This document shows, in pieces, positions 62,101-64,000 of a DNA stretch of 64,000 nucleotides. The translations under genes were made by a program, and so were the position numbers. The first letter of the stretch is position 1; every line of letters begins with the position of its first letter. Location of the stretch: positions 394,118 through 458,117 of the forward strand of contig NZ_JACHHN010000001.1 in NCBI RefSeq assembly GCF_014202765.1, given 5' to 3'. The notes below the pieces were generated by a model that searched no databases, was not told the origin of the DNA, and saw only the letters and a program-made list of their open reading frames with translations. This stretch comes from Silvimonas terrae. GTDB lineage: Bacteria > Pseudomonadota > Gammaproteobacteria > Burkholderiales > Chitinibacteraceae.

Positions 62101-62624
62101 AGTTGCTCCAGCAACGCAGCCCGCTCGTTGGCATCGGCCTGTAAAAAGGCGGCAAACCCGCCCTGGGCCAGCAACATGGATTTGGTAAAGCGGCCAAAAT
62201 CCAGCCCGGTGATGGACTCGGTCAGCCGCAGTTTGTCGTTGATGCGGGTCGCCAGGATGTTGCCCTCGCCATCGGCCAGTTCCACCACGGGCGCTTGCAG
62301 GGCACCATCAACCTTGTCGCGGGAGCGGCGCTGGCTCCAGAACGCGCGGTAGCGTTTGCCTTTGACTTCAAATTCCACTTCCGCCAGACAATCTGCAGTG
62401 TGGCGGGTCATCACCTCATTGGTCTTGGCGGAGATGACTTCCATTCGTGGCGTCTGGTGATACAGCGCCAGGCACAGGGCATCCAGCAGCGTGGTCTTGC
62501 CGGCACCGGTCGGGCCGGTAATGGCAAACAGGCCGTTATGGTGAAACGGCGCTGCTGTGAAGTCGATCTTGAACTCGCCTTTGAGCGAATTGAGGTTCTT
62601 GAGCCGTAGCGTGAGGATTTTCAT
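59196..62624 (-). CDS. sbcC: SbcCD exonuclease, ATPase subunit
   Basis: 1142 residues. Walker A in FAITGPTGAGKTTLLDALCL, coiled coils through the middle, zinc hook CPLCGATEHPA, ABC signature TLSGGESFLVSLALALALSD and Walker B SLFLDEGFGTLDGETLDMAL. With SbcD it cleaves DNA hairpins and palindromes and processes breaks. Start overlaps the sbcD stop by four bases. A palindrome-cutting nuclease beside many REP palindromes is notable but this is a core gene. Confidence 0.96.
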   Translation of the reverse strand: MKILTLRLKNLNSLKGEFKIDFTAAPFHHNGLFAITGPTGAGKTTLLDALCLALYHQTPRMEVISAKTNEVMTRHTADCLAEVEFEVKGKRYRAFWSQRRSRDKVDGALQAPVVELADGEGNILATRINDKLRLTESITGLDFGRFTKSMLLAQGGFAAFLQADANERAALLEQLTGTEVYGLISQRVFEHTRDARSALEQLKARAEGVELFSDADRAQLTEQTAYLANQEQALNQQRDQIHNQRQWLDQVHQASQQQSSAHQAQQDAETALYDARTDLARLAAAEPALKLRPIHLALLAAGQTLAQTRQALQAAQAAHADAEAEQHGWCWHALQCANQLVHAHEAALLAVEHQQATLTAAQAAHSNHAQLAAHLAGWRAQFGSVDSLQQELAALNQRQARYVGTLNALQQELQQRHTELQNGQTEQASQTSALQQTQAQITDLLAGQTEPLLRQQWQQLETQRTQLDNLEQLGKRRATLMVESGRLQTAQTQRDTQTASLSAQRDALRVRFSEVKQQVADKQKLLEQEQRIQDLTALRAQLQAGEACPLCGATEHPAIAHYNALDASVTRQALAAKQAEQEQIEEQGRKLSTELATQAERSNQTLARLTAIGEETRQIDMDWQRSAARFDPAPTDPTALPTLKIELTRQLEQMGTRLGQLDTLNVRLARQREALARQAESTQTLAQHIAALEQRVLNGQTQVADTQASLDTLLVRLGNAQNTLAEQLATLDYTVPAPTDTPHWLAAREAESRQWQETSTRLQTLEREQLAAHNQLQAATQEAAQWQQRWNASQQPTPATLADAADPQAQLAQASSQLAIARQRADTLTGQISTLAAQQTAQTQSEIQAGQDWQNALATSPFADEPAWQNALLDEATHQRLHALKLQLDKNLTEAAALYTNAARHLAQLTATPQTTLNQEELENQWQATLAQIKTLAQQQGEIQARLQGDSQRRQNQQALFEQISAQQTDYDLWQHLNSLIGSADGARYRRFAQGLTLDHLIHLANRQLTRLHGRYQLVRKTGGELEMAIIDSWQADVVRDTRTLSGGESFLVSLALALALSDLVSHKTSIDSLFLDEGFGTLDGETLDMALDALDSLNATGKMIGVISHVEALKERIPVQIRIGKGHGFGYSGIETGSYRR

Positions 62625-63838
62625 ACGCCAGGCTCCGTCAGTTCTGCCACCACCTGGCGGTAACGGGCCTTGAGTTTGTCTTGCAAATCATCGGCCAGCG
62701 TTTCTGCTGCCATGCGTTGGGCAAACACGTCATCCGGGCTGAGTTCGTCCAGCGTTTCTTTGGCCTCGCTGTGCAAGGCGGCGCTGGCCTCCTTGCGTTC
62801 CCGGCGCAAGCGCAAGACTTCGACGGGTAACCCGGCACAGATTTCGTCAACCCGGATTTGCAGGTCGCTCAGGTAATCGTCAGCGCTGATAACGACTTCC
62901 AGCCACACCGGGGTGGCTACGCTGCCGGCCACTGCGGCTTTGGCAATGGCGCCAGGCAGGTCGGCCAGATTGCCGCGCACGCTGGCCAGAGGCTGAAAAC
63001 AGGGAATGGCCAATGGCGTGATCTGGTGCAGACCGGTGTCATCCAGTTCGACCAGCAGCATTTGTTTGGCCTGGTTGGCCTCGTCAAAGCTCAAGGCAAT
63101 GGGGGAGCCGCAGTAGCGAATGTGCGGCTGACCGCAATCCTGCGGCCGGTGAATATGGCCCAGCGCAATGTAATCGGCCGGTGGGAAGGCATCGGCCGGG
63201 TAAGCCTTCAGGCTGCCGACATAGATTTCCCGTACCGATTCACTGGCGCTGGCGCCCACCACGGCCAGATGCCCGGTGGCCACGATCGGCAAATGGCCGC
63301 CAAGTGCCTGGCATTGGGCTTGAGCCCGTTGCCAGGTGGTCTGGTAAAGCGTGTGGATGGCCTCTTGCAGATTTTGCTGCTTTTCATCCGCACTCTGGCC
63401 CGGCTGGCTTTGCAGCACTTCACGCGGGCGAATGTACGGAATGGCGCACAACAGCGCACCCGGTTGCCCATTGCGCTGATGCAGCAGGATGACTTGTTCA
63501 TCCAGATCCTCCGCCACGCCGGGAATAACGCTGGTGCCGAGGCGTGCCAGCAGGGTTTTGCTTTCGGCCAGGGTGGCGACGGAATCATGGTTGCCCGCCA
63601 GGATCACCAGATGCGCACCCAGATCATGCAGACGCACAATCAGGCTGCTGTACAACTCGCGGGCATAGCTGGGCGGTGCGCCGGTATCGAAGATATCGCC
63701 GGCAATCAGCACAGCGTCGATCTGGTGCTCAGTGACCTGCGCCAGCAACCAGTTGATCAGGGCGTGGTGTTCTGCCTGGCGCGTCTTGCCCATGAAATGC
63801 TGACCAAGATGCCAGTCTGAGGTGTGCAGTATCCGCAT
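62621..63838 (-). CDS. sbcD: SbcCD exonuclease, nuclease subunit
   Basis: 405 residues. Metallophosphoesterase motifs: TSDWHLGQ, AGDIFDTGAPP, LAGNHDSVATL, GHLAVVG and ALGHIHRPQ. C-terminal capping domain with EVLRLRRERKEASA. First gene of the sbcDC operon; ATGA overlap with sbcC. Confidence 0.96.
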   Translation of the reverse strand: MRILHTSDWHLGQHFMGKTRQAEHHALINWLLAQVTEHQIDAVLIAGDIFDTGAPPSYARELYSSLIVRLHDLGAHLVILAGNHDSVATLAESKTLLARLGTSVIPGVAEDLDEQVILLHQRNGQPGALLCAIPYIRPREVLQSQPGQSADEKQQNLQEAIHTLYQTTWQRAQAQCQALGGHLPIVATGHLAVVGASASESVREIYVGSLKAYPADAFPPADYIALGHIHRPQDCGQPHIRYCGSPIALSFDEANQAKQMLLVELDDTGLHQITPLAIPCFQPLASVRGNLADLPGAIAKAAVAGSVATPVWLEVVISADDYLSDLQIRVDEICAGLPVEVLRLRRERKEASAALHSEAKETLDELSPDDVFAQRMAAETLADDLQDKLKARYRQVVAELTEPGV

Positions 63839-63952
63839 GCGCGGCGAGGGCCTTGTGGGGAAAGGGGCGGGGTGGGGGTGATTTTACGTGCGGCGGCAGG
63901 GGCGTGCCAGCGCGGCGTGGTACACGGGCAGAGCGTGGTCAGGAAAGTGTCG

Positions 63953-63985
63953 TGGGCCGGATGAAGCAAAGCGGGAATCCAGGGG
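63953..63985. repeat. Partial REP-A copy at the right edge
   Basis: GTGGGCCGGATGAAGCAAAG then CGGGAATCCAGGGGC, a diverged left half of REP-A. The window ends before its partner. Confidence 0.5.
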
Positions 63986-64000
63986 CTATGTTGGGCAGAA

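Noticed and set aside
63757-63969. Small minus-strand frame upstream of sbcD
   Set aside because: Overlaps the start of sbcD in another frame and has Pro/Arg-rich shadow composition.

Overview
The window reads as a betaproteobacterial chromosome, most likely order Neisseriales and close to Chromobacteriaceae. This is an inference from the moderately high GC content, an ssrA whose tag reads ANDETYALAA, an mtaD-ubiG-gph cluster, class Ia nrdA/nrdB with an N-terminally extended NrdB, and many excreted or lipid-anchored hydrolases. No rRNA gene and no complete tRNA gene is visible; the one complete RNA gene is tmRNA.

Layout. 1-13.8 kb is a decayed prophage. An integrase on the minus strand runs off the left edge and sits directly against late tail genes: tail chaperone with a probable -1 frameshift, tail completion protein, tape measure, LysM hub-type protein, a chimeric baseplate J, YmfQ-like protein and tail fibre. 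Then come lysis genes and several cargo ('moron') genes: a PD-(D/E)xK-like protein, an acyltransferase-like membrane protein, a single-HKD PLD-type nuclease and an AT-rich DUF2079-like membrane protein. The right end is a tRNA-like 3' fragment followed by a terminator. Head, packaging, replication and much of the baseplate are absent. 14-30 kb carries a large lipoprotein, an aspartate catabolism operon (aspD with two tandem aspT genes), gapA, a repeat-dense intergenic region with a hexamer microsatellite, a bacteriohemerythrin, and an unusual chemoreceptor whose C-terminus is a sugar-binding-protein domain predicted to lie in the cytoplasm. 29-32 kb has a TPR/glycosyltransferase protein and a GH10 xylanase lipoprotein.

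31.9-40.2 kb is a second accessory zone: a tandem array of 242-bp REP-type units, a C4-antisense-RNA/Ash-like remnant with two small genes, murI, then an island inserted at the 3' end of ssrA. The island holds a TOPRIM primase fragment, a truncated Mrr-like/STAND NTPase (Avs-like), an intact SIR2-family gene of unknown C-terminal type, and a P4-type integrase broken by one in-frame TGA. Five copies of a GGGGCC-centred motif lie between the integrase start and ssrA.

40.2-64 kb is mainly housekeeping: thioesterase, acuI-like reductase, gph, ubiG, mtaD, roxA with a DUF7931-like gene, a Bcp-like peroxiredoxin lacking its peroxidatic Cys, slyD, a Tat-exported GH28 protein, nrdA, nrdB, sbcC and sbcD. 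A REP-associated tyrosine transposase (RAYT) at 56.2-56.7 kb is flanked by two tandem arrays of the same palindromic repeat that is scattered through the window, so this looks like a REP source locus.

The most unusual items are the chemoreceptor/binding-protein fusion, the SIR2 gene beside the broken STAND gene, the RAYT-REP locus with tandem arrays, the prophage cargo genes, and the integrase upstream motif cluster. All functional statements come from reading motifs; no database search was possible.
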